Of a stretch of DNA of 64,000 nt, positions 25,683 to 38,799 are shown piece by piece (position 1 is the stretch's first letter; each line of letters starts with the position of its first letter). The stretch lies in the NCBI GenBank assembly GCA_020226215.1, contig CM035233.1, positions 36,478,027-36,542,026 on the forward strand, in the 5' to 3' direction. Source of the stretch: Sindora glabra (lineage: Eukaryota; Streptophyta; Magnoliopsida; Fabales; Fabaceae). Below the pieces are notes generated by a model. That model was not told the DNA's origin. It searched no databases and worked only from the letters and a program-made list of their open reading frames with translations. The position numbers and the translations under genes are program-made.

Positions 25683-27522
25683 ATGTTAAGGTTTTGTCAC
25701 AGTTGCTTGGCTATGATCGACATGGAACCCATTTTCTAGTTTTATAAGCTCGAACTAATCCTAAGCTTGGTATCATTACATGATATCTAAAAGATGAACT
25801 GAAATTATTACTTTACTCTTTTATTTATAAACATTTATAAAACCATTTACATTTAGAGTTTAGACAAAAGGAAATTCAAGGCTATATACAAGGTCCAACT
25901 ATATTTTCTAACTATAAACTATAATGATTATGGTTATATTGATAACATATCCAAGAGATCTCTACTCCTAATAGCCCAAAGGAGGTAGAGAGCTTTAGTA
26001 CATACATCTAAAATACATTTAAAAATAAAAATATTAATAATAGGTATCAATAAGTAAATAATCTATTTAAAACAAAAAAGGTAATTTCTTAATTTTTGAT
26101 TATGCTCTACAATATATCAATAGTTATTTATAATCACATCGTTTGTCAACAATAATATATATATTAACAAAAATGATAGAACAATAAAACAAATAATCTA
26201 CCTTGTGATTCTTGTGTTAACCTTATCCCCTAAAGAACATATATACTTATTCCCTTAAGTTATCCTGCATCCCCTTAATGTTTTTCCCTAAATCTAATTC
26301 TAATTCCTATTTTTATTCATCAACTCCTATAATCACATGTTCATATCATATCACATTCTCACAAGGGTGTCAACATCAATCAATCATATGCAATCTATAA
26401 GTATGTATTAATCACATATCTTTAAAATTTCCATAACTAATATTACCTTATTATATCAATATATTTATTAAAGTAAAAATACAGGATAAGTATTCAAGTA
26501 TGGTACTTGAATATGACACTCTAAAGTTAGAGCCTATACTTGAATATCATATGTAAATATAAGTAACTAAAAAGCACTTAGAATTTTCATACTCGAATAT
26601 GGCTATTAGATAAACCTCCCAAGGTCATTTTCAAGTGCTATACTAGAATATATGCTAATAAAGATGAAGCTTTAATAATATATTTGACTACAATAATCGA
26701 ATATGTAGTGAAAGATGACCTCTATGTTCATATTCAATTATTATAATCAAATATAATTTGGAAATATCTAGATTCTTCACCAAATTTCACTAAATACTCT
26801 AAGTGTCAACTCGATTACCAACTTACAATAACCTCACTTGAAGTGTAGGTTTCTAGTAACATTCACAACTATCTTCTAACTTAAACACAACATTAACTTT
26901 CACATCCAACACTAATTAGCCAATTAAAATCGATTTCCATACATATATCACTTTAAGGCTCAAACAACTATAATTTATCCAATATAGAAGGTTTTAAGTA
27001 GATTATATACTTACCAAGTATGGAAGAGATAAAGAGAAACTAGGAAGATGATTTATTTGTCCCTAATAACACCCAATCAAAATAAATCAAGTTAAAGCCC
27101 TAATTCTATCTTTCATATTATTTTCCACAAATCTATTAATAAAAAACCTAGAAATGAAAAAGGTTACCTTGAGTTAATTATAAATTATAAAGGTTTTTCT
27201 TGAATTCCTTAGCAGTTTTGTTGCTAATTCTTGAAAAGAAAAAAGTTGAGCAAAGGAGAAAGAGATGAGCAATGGAAATTCTTCAGCAAAAATAAAGGAA
27301 GAAGACTTGATGGTTTTTATAGCTTGGTAATTCCTAAGTAGCTAAAGCGTAAAAAATAAAAAATAATCCCTAAATCTCTTCCATACGCATCCACTTAATT
27401 CTAATTATACATTAGCTCATATGTAATTTTGTTCTTCCAACTTTAATTTCAAAATTCATTTTCTCAAATTTAGCTATTATCGTAAATGCATCTATAAAAA
27501 TTTAAATAATTACCACATATAG

Positions 27523-27553
<31 letters not shown>

Positions 27554-27589
27554 GATATAATATATTCTAATTTTCCTAAAGGTGTAACA
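25683..27589 (-). repeat. 3' LTR of the LARD-like element
   Basis: In minus orientation it starts TGTTACACC and ends CCTTAACA, so the TG/CA ends are intact. It contains an (AAT)n run near 27528-27553 and a cluster of CTCGAATATGG-like motifs at about 26490-26760, shared with the partner LTR. Confidence 0.78.
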
Positions 27590-28904
27590 ATCATTTCTCC
27601 TTCAAAGAATTCATCCTCGAATCCTTAAGAAACCTACTACATTGCTAAATCTAGTGTGTTGTGTATGTGTGTGTGTATCTATAATACAAAAGCTGTCATA
27701 ATATTAATTCCTATAAAACATGATGATTCCAAGTCATGACATCGTAGAGGCTTAGTTAAACTTATAGCACTTAGTAAGCTTTCGATACTACTTTCTAAAG
27801 TGGTATCTTTAAATAAGTCCTCTGACAAATACTATTTCCATTTCTTAATCATTATTTAGATCCTCCTTTCCTTCTTTACAAACTACTTATCTTGTTACTT
27901 AACAAATTATCCAGATATTAGTTCCAACTTTACTTTTAAGACATTAATTTCTAGGAGGTAATTGGTAGAGATTCAAAATCCTATATAACTTCTACCTTTC
28001 CTTGTGATTCTTAAAAATTAACTATTATAATAAATAACTTAGACATAATCTTACTTGTACCCACTACACATTCTAAGCTTATCCTCAAATATACATGAGT
28101 CCCTAAGTCAAGTACTTTTCCTTACATATTAAGTTACAGTACTAAATCATTCATCTCAATAAATATAATAAGAAATCCTAAGAATTAGAAGAAATCTAAA
28201 AAAATTGATAGTTTTTTAGATTCTAGTTATTATTCCTCTCATCCTAGGTTAAACAACTTATGTATATAAAGGAACTCTTTAAAATATTCCACTAAGCTAT
28301 ATACATACTTGTAAATCTATCATATTCAAAATTTCTTCTAGTATTTAATAGTAACCCCTATAAAACATCTTTATTCCTATCACCTTTTCCATTCATTATT
28401 TTCAAAACCCAGCCTTTCCACATCAAACCTTAAACTATATATATAATCTTATTCAACTATAATATAAGTTAATTTTATCCCACCTAATTTGAAACAAACT
28501 AATTTTATCTTAACTTAGTTCATAAAATGGACTAGGACTCTACATTATCTTACTAAATTTATTGTACAATATTCAACTGAAACTACAACTCACTAGCTTC
28601 CCTTTTCTTGTACACTCTACTTTTTGAACTTAATTAATATATAATTAGTTCCTTATATTCAATTTCATCAACACACTTTTAGCTTTTGCTATTTACAGAA
28701 ATATCATGTGCTTAATCTACAACAAATATTGCTAACATCTATTCTATAAGGAAGCTTTACAACAACACCATGAAGCAATTTAGGGTTCATTGAATTGGTA
28801 TTGGCAATATGTGCTCTCGGGCATACATATACTGCTATTATAGTTTCTACTAACACCGAGATAAGTCTTGTCCTTGGGCCTTTCTTTCCTACAATAATTC
28901 TAAG
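27590..28904 (-). other. Core of the LARD-like element
   Basis: About 1.3 kb between the LTRs. The only frame of note is 88 codons (28704-28970, minus). It overlaps the primer site and LTR edge and resembles no retroelement protein I know, so I do not call it a gene. A short GT-rich run occurs near 27657-27678. Confidence 0.6.
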
Positions 28905-28924
28905 CCATACTTTAATAGCAACTT
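28905..28924 (-). other. Degenerate primer binding site (initiator tRNA-Met type)
   Basis: Directly inside the 5' LTR the minus strand reads TTGCTATTAAAGTATGG. It matches the common plant site TTGGTATCAGAGCATGG at 13 of 17 positions. The place and the match together support minus orientation. Confidence 0.55.
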
Positions 28925-30777
28925 TGTTATGACCTATTAAGTTATGATTGGCACAAAATCCGTTTTGCAATTTTTACAAGCCTAAATAAATTCTAAACTT
29001 AGTATTATTACACAATTACTAAAAGATAAATTGATATTATTACTTTACCACTTTTTTATAAATATTTTCAAAATCATTTACATTTAGATTTTATACAAAA
29101 TCACATCAAGGCTACATACAAGACTTAACTAGACTTTCCCTTTATAAATTATAATGATTATGATTGTGCTAATAACATATACAACAAATCTCTACTTTTA
29201 ATTGGTTGAAGGAGGTAAAAGGCTTTAGCAAGCATATCTAAAAGATAGTTAAAAATAAAAATTGTAAGATTAGGTCCTAATAAATAAATAATCTATCTAA
29301 AATAGATAAATAGGTAATTTCTCAATCTTTAATTATATCTCACCAGATGCTATAAATTATTTATAATCACATTATTTGTCAACAATAATATATACATATA
29401 TATATATTAAAAAATAGAAAATTAAAATAAATAATATACCTTGTGACTTTCAACTCAACCTTATCCTCTCATAAATATCTATCCTTTTTTTATCAAATTA
29501 TCCTACCTTATCCCTTCCTAAAATTTTTTCCTAAATCCAATTCCATTTCCTATTTTCATTTATAAACTCTTCTAGTCACATTTTTCATATCACATCACAT
29601 TCTCACAAGGATTTCAACATCAATCAATCATATGGAATCTACAATCATGTATTAATCACATATCTTTAAAATTTCTATAACTAATATTACCTTAGTATAT
29701 CAATATATTCATTAAATTAAAAATACAGGGTGAGTATTCAAGTATGGTGTTTAAATATGAGGCTTTAAAGATAGAGCCCTACTCGAATATCATCTATGAA
29801 TATAAGTAACTAAAAAAGCACCTGGAATTTGAAATGTGAGTATAACTATTGGAATAAACCTCTCAAGGCCATATTTAAGTACTATACTCAAATATGGTTG
29901 GGAAAGATGACCCCCCAAGTCCATATTCAATTATTATAATCGAATATAATCTAGAATTTTTCAAATTATTCACTAATACTTTAAATGTAAATTGGATTAC
30001 CAACTTAGAACAACCTTACTTGAAGTTTGGCCTTTTAATATCACTCACAACCTTCTTTTAACTTAAAAATGACATTAACTTTCACAACCAACACTAATTA
30101 GCCAATCAAAACCAACTTCCACATATAAATCATTTTAAAGCTCAAACAATGATAACTAATCTAACAAAGAAAGTTTAAAGTAGATTATCTACTTACCTAG
30201 TATGGGGGAGATAAAGAGAAACTAGGAAAATGATTTACTTGTCCTTAACAATTCCTGATTAAAGTAAATGAAATTAAGACCCTAATTCTATCTTTTATCT
30301 TATTTTTCATAAATCTATAATCAAAGTACTAAGAAATAAAAGAAGTTACATTGAGTTAACTATGAATTGTAGAGGTTTTCCTTGAATTCCTTGGCAAATT
30401 TATTGCTAATTTTTTTAAGATAATAAAGTTAAGCAAAGGAAGAGGAGAGAAGCTGTGGAAATTCTTTAGCAAAAATGAAAAAGGAAGAGTGCTTGGAAGG
30501 TTTTTATAGCATAAAGGATAATTTGGTAATTCTTAGGTAGCTATGGAGCAAAAAAGTGAAAAACAATCCTTAAATCTCTTCATACACACCTATTTAATTC
30601 TAATCATACACATACTTGTATCTAATTGTATTCTTTCTAATTTCATTTCAAAACACTATTTTCTCTAATTTGAATGTCACCCTAAATGCATCCATAAAAA
30701 TTTAAATAATTATCATGTATACATAATTATTAATAGAAATAAATAGAATATATTCTAATTTTCCCAAGGGTATAATA
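28925..30777 (-). repeat. 5' LTR of the LARD-like element
   Basis: It aligns with 25683-27589 throughout. An example is the shared block CATTCTCACAAGG followed by CATCAATCAATCATATG (26350-26390 and 29597-29633). The outer end has decayed from TGTTA to TATTATACCC, while the inner end keeps CATAACA. Confidence 0.78.
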
Positions 30778-31720
30778 GTTCCCTCTGTCAAACCCTCAAT
30801 CTCTCATTAGAAAATAAGGCTTTATAACATCATCTTACTACTATAACCAACATGGCAAATTATACTTACTTTTAAAAATGCCAATGCATCACTATAGGTG
30901 TTGATTTTTAATTTAATTGATGTAAATATTGTGACATTAAAGAGAAAATCTATAGTAATACCTTAAATTTATGTTAGAATGTTCACATAACTAGTATGGA
31001 ATAGAGATTAGGAGGCTAAAGTCAAGGATTAATGGTTTTTACTCATCCAAACTCAACAAATTGGAGTTAAGATTTTAATCTTCCCTTTTCAAACTCAACT
31101 ATAGGTTTCCCAAATTTTAAAAGAAAAATTAGAGGTAAATTTGGTACAAAAAAATATTTTAATGCTCCTACCTTAACTATGAAAAGAATTAATGAGAGGT
31201 TGTGCTTTATTTTCTTAATTGATAAGGAAATAGAAGAAGAAGGAGAAGATAATGATGAGAAGAGAGGGTTAAGGATTTGGAATGGTAAGGAAAAATGAGG
31301 AGAAAGTAGAAAAGTTAGAATTTTATGAGGATAGAGAAGGGTATTTTAGGAAATATATCATAAAACTTATTTATACTCACACACTTACTTCTAAACACAT
31401 ATAACATTTAATCCTTTTAATCTCTTTCCACTTTTCTTCATTTCATTTGCTCTTAATTTACTTTCTTCAATCTCATTTAATCACTTAATTCACTTTAATT
31501 AATATCTCACTTGTACCTTCTTAGTATGAATTATCTATTTTTTATTTAGTATTCAATATTTAATTAATTTTCTTTCCTTTAATGTCTTATTCATATTCTT
31601 TTTTTCAAAATTTATTTATTCTTTGTAAAAATTTTATATAAAAAAGTTTACATTCTAAAATCTATTAATTTTTTCTCATAACATGCATAAAGAGAATACC
31701 AACTTAATAGAATTTCCAAG
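30778..31720. other. Unassigned AT-rich sequence
   Basis: No gene or repeat boundary is recognised here. Leader-like and A/G-rich stretches around 31200-31330 could be LTR debris, but nothing decisive is visible. Confidence 0.5.
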
Positions 31721-31728
31721 GAGGATAT

Positions 31729-32526
31729 GATAGTCATCTAGTGGTGAGATTTTCTATGTGGATCAATGAGTTAAGAAGAATTATATTTTGAATGAAGTAA
31801 AGTATTAAACTCTTAGATATGCTTTAAAAATAACAAGCAACATCTTGCTTTTGATGTGTTATGATTTTCTATGATTATGTAAAAAAGATTATGTTTATAT
31901 TTATGTGAAATGATATCACATTTAATTGATAACTGAATAATGAAAATCCATGATAGGACTAGTGAATATCAAAGATGTAAATATATTAAAAAAAATTCAA
32001 CTCAATTACTTCATAATAAATTTAATCCAATTTTTATACTCTAATTCAATTTTTTTACTCAAATAATTCAATAAAAATTAAAATATTAGAATATAATTTA
32101 TATATTATAAAATAAAATAATTAATAAAAATATTAAAAAAATACGAGCTACCCACAAGCAAGCTCGCACCGCAAACAATGCGGTGTGGGCACCCTAGCGT
32201 AAAGTCCGCATTTAATGCGGGCAAGCCGACATGGGCAAAGGCTCGTGCAAGCAAGGCTTGTGTAAGCTCACCCCACCCGTTTTACATATATAGTGAATAT
32301 GGTAAAGATGTGAACATAATATTGATGATTAAAAATGTGATGTCCATGTTAGGATTAATAGATCTGTAAATGATTATGTGATTGCTTACAAATTGAAACA
32401 TGAATTAATGTGAGCTAAATTACATGATATTTAAGTGTTATAGAGGCTTTGAATGACCTAGGTTTCGTATGTCTCCTTTAGGGTCATACGTTGGTCATGA
32501 TCCTTGGTTCTAGGTTGTGGCAACAC
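31729..32526 (+). mobile_element. Possible gypsy LTR fragment
   Basis: A purine tract (AAGGAGGATA, about 31719-31728) is followed by TGATAG. Some 800 bases on, a block rich in GGTCATACGTTGGTCATGAT-like sequence ends in TTGTGGCAACA. That ending is common in plant gypsy LTRs. No partner LTR or pol is nearby. The call is tentative and the edges are guesses. Confidence 0.35.
32150..32290. repeat. GC-rich island with paired hairpins
   Basis: About 140 bases of much higher GC in an AT-rich setting. Two short stem-loops share a stem: CCGCAAACAATGCGG at 32169-32183 and CCGCATTTAATGCGG at 32206-32220. GCAAG/GCTCG motifs recur around them. A 63-codon frame crosses the island but resembles nothing known to me. 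Confidence 0.6.
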
Positions 32527-32529
32527 CGC

Positions 32530-34500
32530 TTATACTTATTCTTTATTATTTGAGCAAGTGAGGTGACAAGTTCTTTAGCGAGGAGGAACCTATTAAAAAC
32601 ATCAACATATATAGACAATTAACATTTTTTCATTTTAATGAAGAAATTCAAAAACCCAAAACAAATGTGTATCTGTCTTTGTAAGGCATAATACCTTTCC
32701 ACAAAGGAAGAATGGACCACTTAGGGAATAGGGCATACTAGAAGCCATTAAAGAAGAAGTCAATTACTAATATTTTGGCCTGCTTGATGAAAGGTGCAAT
32801 GGCAATAATTATGCTTTTGAACTAGATGTACACATAAATGTGCACCTAGGAGGCACGTGGTGGGTGACATCAAACTACTAGCAAGAATCAAGTTACCTTG
32901 TCTTCCATGTCGCCCTACTCAGCTACTTTCAAGACCTCATCCAATCACTTGTAATTAACATATAGTATTAACTAAATAATTCTAATTAACATATTAATGA
33001 ATCTATAATGTCATTCTAATTAACTAAATAAAAGTCATTAGTTAAATTAAAATAACTAAAATGTTGTAATTAATTTATTTGTGAGATTAATAAGCCTTTG
33101 TAAATATTAACTATGCAATACTAAATAAAATAACATAAACATTTCTAATTAACCATTATAATTAAGTAAATAAATTAACTTAATAAAATTAACTAACTAG
33201 TAATCATTTCTAATCAACACGTTGCCTATAAATATTGTTTAATCAAGAATTAACTAAAATAACTTAAATATTTCTAATTAACTATTTTTGTTAAGTAAAG
33301 AAATTAACTAATCAATTAACTATGCAATGAACTAAATTAAATTATTTAAGAAATCAATTAAATAACTTAATTACCTAAACCTCCCTAATGAAGCATAAAT
33401 TAAGTAATGAACTAAATGAAATAATATAAACATTTCTAATTAACATATCAATGAAACTAATAAGGCTTTAGAATTAACTAAATAAACTAAACATATCCAT
33501 TTATATGTAAATGAATAAAAATAATAACTAATAACCTTTGCCTAAGAACTAAGAAAATGGAAAGGAAATGTAATCTAGATATTGTATTATAAAATTGCTA
33601 AAAAATCCTAATAAAATGTTAAAATCAATTGATGGAATTAGCAAACAAAGTATGGAAAATAATTTAATATGTTCAGAATTTTCAAGTTTACCTCTAAAAT
33701 ATAAAAATAGAGCTCAACAAATTTCAAAAATATAAATGTGTGCTAAGAGGAAAAGGAAATGTAAAGGAAAAGCTTAAATTTCCAAAATATTTTCCATCAA
33801 AGATCAATAAAAAATAACATATTCTTTTTACATAAAAATTTGCGCCAATTTTTATAGGCTTTTTCAAACAAATTTGAAAATTTTCTTATTAATTTAAATC
33901 TATAAAAAATAGGAAGACTTTTGAATCTCATTGATCATTTTTCGACGAAGTAAATTCATTCAAAAGAGTGAGATTTCTAGCAATGTAAAGAACATATGGA
34001 AAAAAATTAGAGAATTAGAAAAGATAAAGATTAGAGAAATTGATGCAAAAGATTGGAGACTGGAAAACAACATTGCAAAATATTAGAGAAACCAGAATAA
34101 AAAAAAAAGTGAATAGAAAATAACCCAAAAAAGGTTCCAAAACAAATTGCTTCAATCATACAAAAGAAAGTTATAAATGGAAGCAAAAAATGCACCTCCT
34201 ATAATTTGAATCAGTTGCATGGAATAAGACATTTACTTTATGCTCAATACTATTCGAAAGAATATTGATAGCATATTGACATGTGGTGGACGATGGGGTA
34301 AGATCTAGAATTCTCGAGAAGGAGATGGATGAAGATAAAGATTAAGCCTAGAAATCAATAAGATGGAGAATGAGAATGATAATAAAAAAAATTTACTTAT
34401 TTTTAGTAAAAGAGTTTAGACATTCATCCACTTATAGGAACCAACGTTTAATGTTTATATATTAGTACACTTGTAAGAATTTGATAAAAGTCAAACATGT
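32530..34500. other. Unassigned AT-rich sequence
   Basis: Long runs of AACTAAAT/TAATTAAC-like low-complexity sequence occur at about 32940-33540. No gene is recognised. It may be the interior of the CACTA element that ends at 34898. Confidence 0.5.
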
Positions 34501-34898
34501 CATTTTTTTAATTAAAAATTGGTGTTTAAAATTTTCCTTCTATTTACAAAAATGCAACTTGTCTCATGACTTTAGATATCGATCATTTTAAGAGCCGACA
34601 TCTAAAATCTTTTAAGAATAAATACATTAATTTTTTTAAGAACTAAAATTTAAAGTTTTTCAAATATTTATAGAAATGTCATCAATGCTAGGATTTTAGA
34701 AGTTAGCCATTTTAGAAACCAATATCTAAAGCCTTAAGTATATATACATGTCAAATTTTTTTTAAGAATTGATATCTTAAGTATTGTCATATTTTTTAAA
34801 AGTGTCACTACTCTAATATATAGATAAGTGTTTCTTTTAACCTATTATATTATATGACATCTTTTTTTTTTATAGTAGTAGTAGTAGTAGTAGTAGTG
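34500..34898. mobile_element. CACTA (En/Spm) element terminus with subterminal repeats
   Basis: The right edge reads T(10)-A-(TAG)8-TG, ending in TAGTG at 34894-34898. Inverted, it starts CACTACTACTA and runs into poly(A), a CACTA terminal repeat in which the CTA unit has expanded. Just inside lie subterminal repeats in alternating orientation, such as TTTAGATATCGATC near 34571, GAGCCGACATCTAAA near 34591 and AACCAATATCTAAAG near 34717. I could not find the opposite terminus with confidence. Confidence 0.6.
34873..34896. repeat. (TAG)8 microsatellite at the CACTA end
   Basis: Eight TAG units directly before the final TG of the element. Confidence 0.9.
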
Positions 34899-35194
34899 TG
34901 AATAAAAAGCTAAATTACACTACACTTGCAATTTTAACCTTTTTCACTTAATTCATTTATAATTTTAATAATTAAAATTTACCTATTTTTAATTTCAATC
35001 ATTAATACCCTAGTTAGTTAAACTATTTTTCATTCAAAATTTAATGGAAGATACATATGAACCGCACATGCTCTTTGTTTTACCAAACTTCATCTTATTT
35101 AACACATGTGAATAGGAAATGGAAGCTTCCAACATCACCATTTTTTAGCAATTAGATCAAAATTTTGGGAAACAAAAAGCATGTGCATTTCATG

Positions 35195-35229
<35 letters not shown>

Positions 35230-38200
35230 TGTGAATTGTACTTAAGAATAAGTGTTATATTATATCATATATATGGATAGCGTGGGTGTTAGACAGTTAG
35301 GGCTAGTTAAGAGCCTTCTTTCACTTAACCACCCCTAATTGACAAAAACCAAACATAGACATGAAATTGACCAAATTTTCACTTCCACCCACCCTAAATC
35401 AATAATGTTAGATAATTCAAGTTGGGTGAACCTATTTCCATCATCTTGTAGAATAGTTCTATTGAAAAAGCCTTTGCACCACTACTAGAACTAAAATTCA
35501 AATCATTACCACCATTTTCCAAACTCTTATTTTAGTTTAAATTTGTAGAACTTATTTTTCTCCTTCTATAGTCCCTAGTCACACATACAGTGAAATAAAC
35601 CCTGCAATGAATATCTAACAATCCATAGCCTGAAAGGCACATAAGGATTTTCCTTCACACTTAGAACCAAAGCTATAACCCTAATTCCAAGAATTGCAAT
35701 ATTCCAAAAGATATCAAATATGAGTACTGGCTTTGAGGATGCCCAATTGCTCTACCACTCCTCTAACTGCTTTGTTGCCATCTTGCAAACTTGTATGGAG
35801 GGTTCGTAAATCATTATGTGCCATGAGATAGCATGATAAAGGAACTTTATGGCAATTTGTAAAGAAAGGGGAGTATGATGGATGAGATGTCGACTCTAAA
35901 TTAAGTAGCTAGAAATGGATATATTGAAGAAGGATAACCTATAGATAGTGGCGTCTAGTGGTGTGGGTGGTGATGATGAGTTTGAACTTTTCATTGTATT
36001 AAAGTTTGAGGAAAAAATCAAAATAGGTTTTGCAAAATTGATCAAAGAATGAATTAATTTTAACATTGAATTCAATCTAAAAGAAGAGCATTTGACTAAA
36101 AATCTCTTTTAACATTAACTTTCTTAAAAAGCTTGGGTTAAGAATTTGAGAAGATATTTAGGTTTCAGGTTGAAATGGAATCAATTTTAGGAGTTTGAAA
36201 TTGGTTTCTAAAAGTGGGTTTTGAAATTATATGGCTTCTACGAGAGAGAGAGAGAAAGAGTTTTGAATTCTCAAATGGCACATTTGTTAACTTTTTGACA
36301 CATTAGTCAAGTTGGGTCTTAGGTTAGGGCAGGTAGTAGCACCTCATTTGAAATCAATCGATTTCATTTTGTAGCTCAATATTTTTGACCGATCCCAACC
36401 ATTGTACTATAAAAATTAGATAGGTTCTATCTATGGCCATTAGCATCTCTTAAAAAGATTTACTAAATTCATCAAGTTGTTCTAAAGGATCAAAACAGCC
36501 AATTATTAAAGAAATTCCTTGTTAGCTCTCTATAAAATACTCATTTGCACAAAGGGCTCCCAAATACATCATAAGCTAAACTCATATTGGCAAATAACCA
36601 ATGTGCAATTAATAAGGAAGGTATAATAATGCTATAAATAACTCAGTTTCAAATACTAGCAATAATATCAGCAAAAGAAAGTTCTCCTATGCTTCCAAAC
36701 ATGCTAAGCTCCACATATTCTTGTATAGTCAAAAGGAGATCAATTCTATAAAAGATGAGATCAGTAAATGGAAATTTGTTGAAAATTCTATTTATGAGTG
36801 TGTTCATGATAAACTTATTACAGTAATCTATTCCATTACACAAATCAAGAGTAATTAAAAAAAGTCAGGCCCAATAATTCTACAACAAAACTTCTAATAA
36901 AATTTTCATTTTTCTTGAGTCAACCTAAAAATTTCTTTTTTATTTATTCTTAGAATATACATATATTATACTTACTTTTACTTAGATATATCTAGTATTT
37001 AGATATATTTAGTAAAAGAGAATTATATTTGAGTATAATTCTACATGAACTCTAAAAAATGCCTCTTTAACATCAGATCAAAATGTTAACATAACAATAA
37101 AAACTTAATAAGTACAAATGATTAAATCAAGATATGCCTGTTTTTAAGCTCAAATCCAATCACACCTATCCTAAAATTGGATTCAAGCAAGCAAGTAGCT
37201 CTGAATTGTGTAAAAAAGTCCACCCCCATGTCGGAAAATGGGAAAGCATATCTATTTCATGTGTATTCTATTAAATTTTAGGTAGAAAATAGTTTAATAA
37301 ATAAAGTGTTAACAATTAAAAATATAAATCGATAAATTTTAATATTCAAAACTATGACTGGAATAATAATAAAAAAAAAGTGAAATCACATGTAAATAAA
37401 AAAGTAATTAAAGAAAAAGCTTCTCTAACAAAAAGGATATGTCTATTAACGATGTTCGGTGATGATGCTTTGAATCGGATAAGAGGTGAGGATTTAATTA
37501 ACTATTAAAGCGGAAGAATTCCAATCCAAAAAAAAAAAAAAAAATCTAAGAACATGAATTTTGGAGAAATACAAATATATAAGTTTTTCTTTAATGAAGA
37601 TAATGAATTCTTGTGAAAAAATTTATGGATTCCAAAATAAAAAAGATAAACTATAATCATTTTTTTAAATTTTAATTTAATTACGCTTACAACTTATTTT
37701 TAAAATTATACATACCCAATTTTTTAAGAATAAAATATAGGTTTAAATTAAAAGTGAAAGAAAATAAATATATTTTTTAAATAGAAAAACGCTAATTCAA
37801 TATATTAAACCTAGAAAAATCACCATAACTCGTGAATAAAAAACCATTTGTACAATCCTGTCGATCGCAGCCATCAATTTGAGGGGAGCAAGATCACTTG
37901 TCTTCCCACTAAAACCTCATAAGGTCAGGTAATCAACAATTTTCAACCCTCTACCTTCAATCATTTAAGACTTTGAAAAATTGCAGTTTCGAAATTTTCA
38001 AAATTTTATATCAATATTATATAATTATATAAAAAAAATTAATTTTTTTTACATGCATCATCCATTCTCGCAAAAATTTTGTAGCCCTCTAAATTTTAAA
38101 AGAAATATCGAGAGTCATAAAGCTACATTCTAATAATTAAGGCAACAAGCTTCCGTTTGTTCCGTCCAGAAATGTTCTTCTCTGTATATATTGATAAAGC

Positions 38201-38640
38201 AGTAGAATATTAATATTATTTATATATATATTGATTAAAAATTAATATTTAAAATTATAATAATAAAATAAATAATTTTTTAAAAATAAAGGATGTTGAA
38301 TTTTTATTCATATTTAATATTAATAAACAATTTTTTATTTTAATATTTTATAATAATATTTTATGAAAAATATTAGTTAAAATAAATATATCTTAGGAAT
38401 AAAATTAAATTTAAAATATTTTATATTTATCAAATTAATTTTACTAATTTTTCCAACCATTTTATATCAATTGGTAAGCCTTAATTTATATTCAAAATTT
38501 AATTTAAAATTTTATTTTTAATGCAAATAACATAACCGACTTGCTGTCTATGCACTCTCTTTACAAATGATGAAATTTACAGTTTTATAAACTCTTACAT
38601 ATTATAAAATTAACAATTTTATAAATTTTATTATTCATAA
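34899..38640. other. Unassigned intergenic sequence
   Basis: No intact gene is recognised. It contains an (AT)n run at 35198-35226, a GA-rich run near 36241-36260 and several short AT-rich low-complexity blocks. Around 35280-36360 base composition is a little higher, but no readable protein or terminal repeat emerged. Confidence 0.5.
35198..35226. repeat. (AT)n microsatellite
   Basis: About 29 bases of alternating T and A. Confidence 0.95.
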
Positions 38641-38655
38641 AAATTTTAAATTATG

Positions 38656-38658
<3 letters not shown>

Positions 38659-38707
<49 letters not shown>
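38659..38707. repeat. (TTA)16 microsatellite
   Basis: About 49 bases of TTA/ATT units. Confidence 0.97.
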
Positions 38708-38799
38708 GTGAATTGAATAACATTCATAATTTTTTATAATTTTACCTCACAATTATCGTTTTTTGTATTTATTCGAAAATTTTCCTCATCCACATAAAA

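Larger units (their letters stand above)
25683..30777 (-). mobile_element. LARD-like LTR retroelement: long LTRs, short core without pol
   Basis: Two direct repeats, 25683-27589 (about 1.91 kb) and 28925-30777 (about 1.85 kb), match along their length, with many mismatches and small indels. They enclose 1335 bases. Minus orientation follows from two signals. A purine tract lies just before the left repeat on the minus strand (27590-27607, then TGTTACACC). A degenerate initiator-Met primer site lies just inside the right repeat (about 28905-28922). The core has no gag, protease, reverse transcriptase or integrase that I can see. It must have depended on another element, or lost its genes. The clear divergence between the LTRs says it is old. 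Confidence 0.78.

Noticed and set aside
28704..28970. 88-codon minus-strand frame in the LARD-like core
   Set aside because: It begins inside the LTR and crosses the primer site. It has no retroelement or host similarity, so it is not called as a gene.
23390..34898. One CACTA element spanning both subterminal-repeat regions with the LARD-like element inside
   Set aside because: The motif similarity is suggestive, but no left terminus was found and the orientation pattern could not be tested, so the two regions are listed separately.
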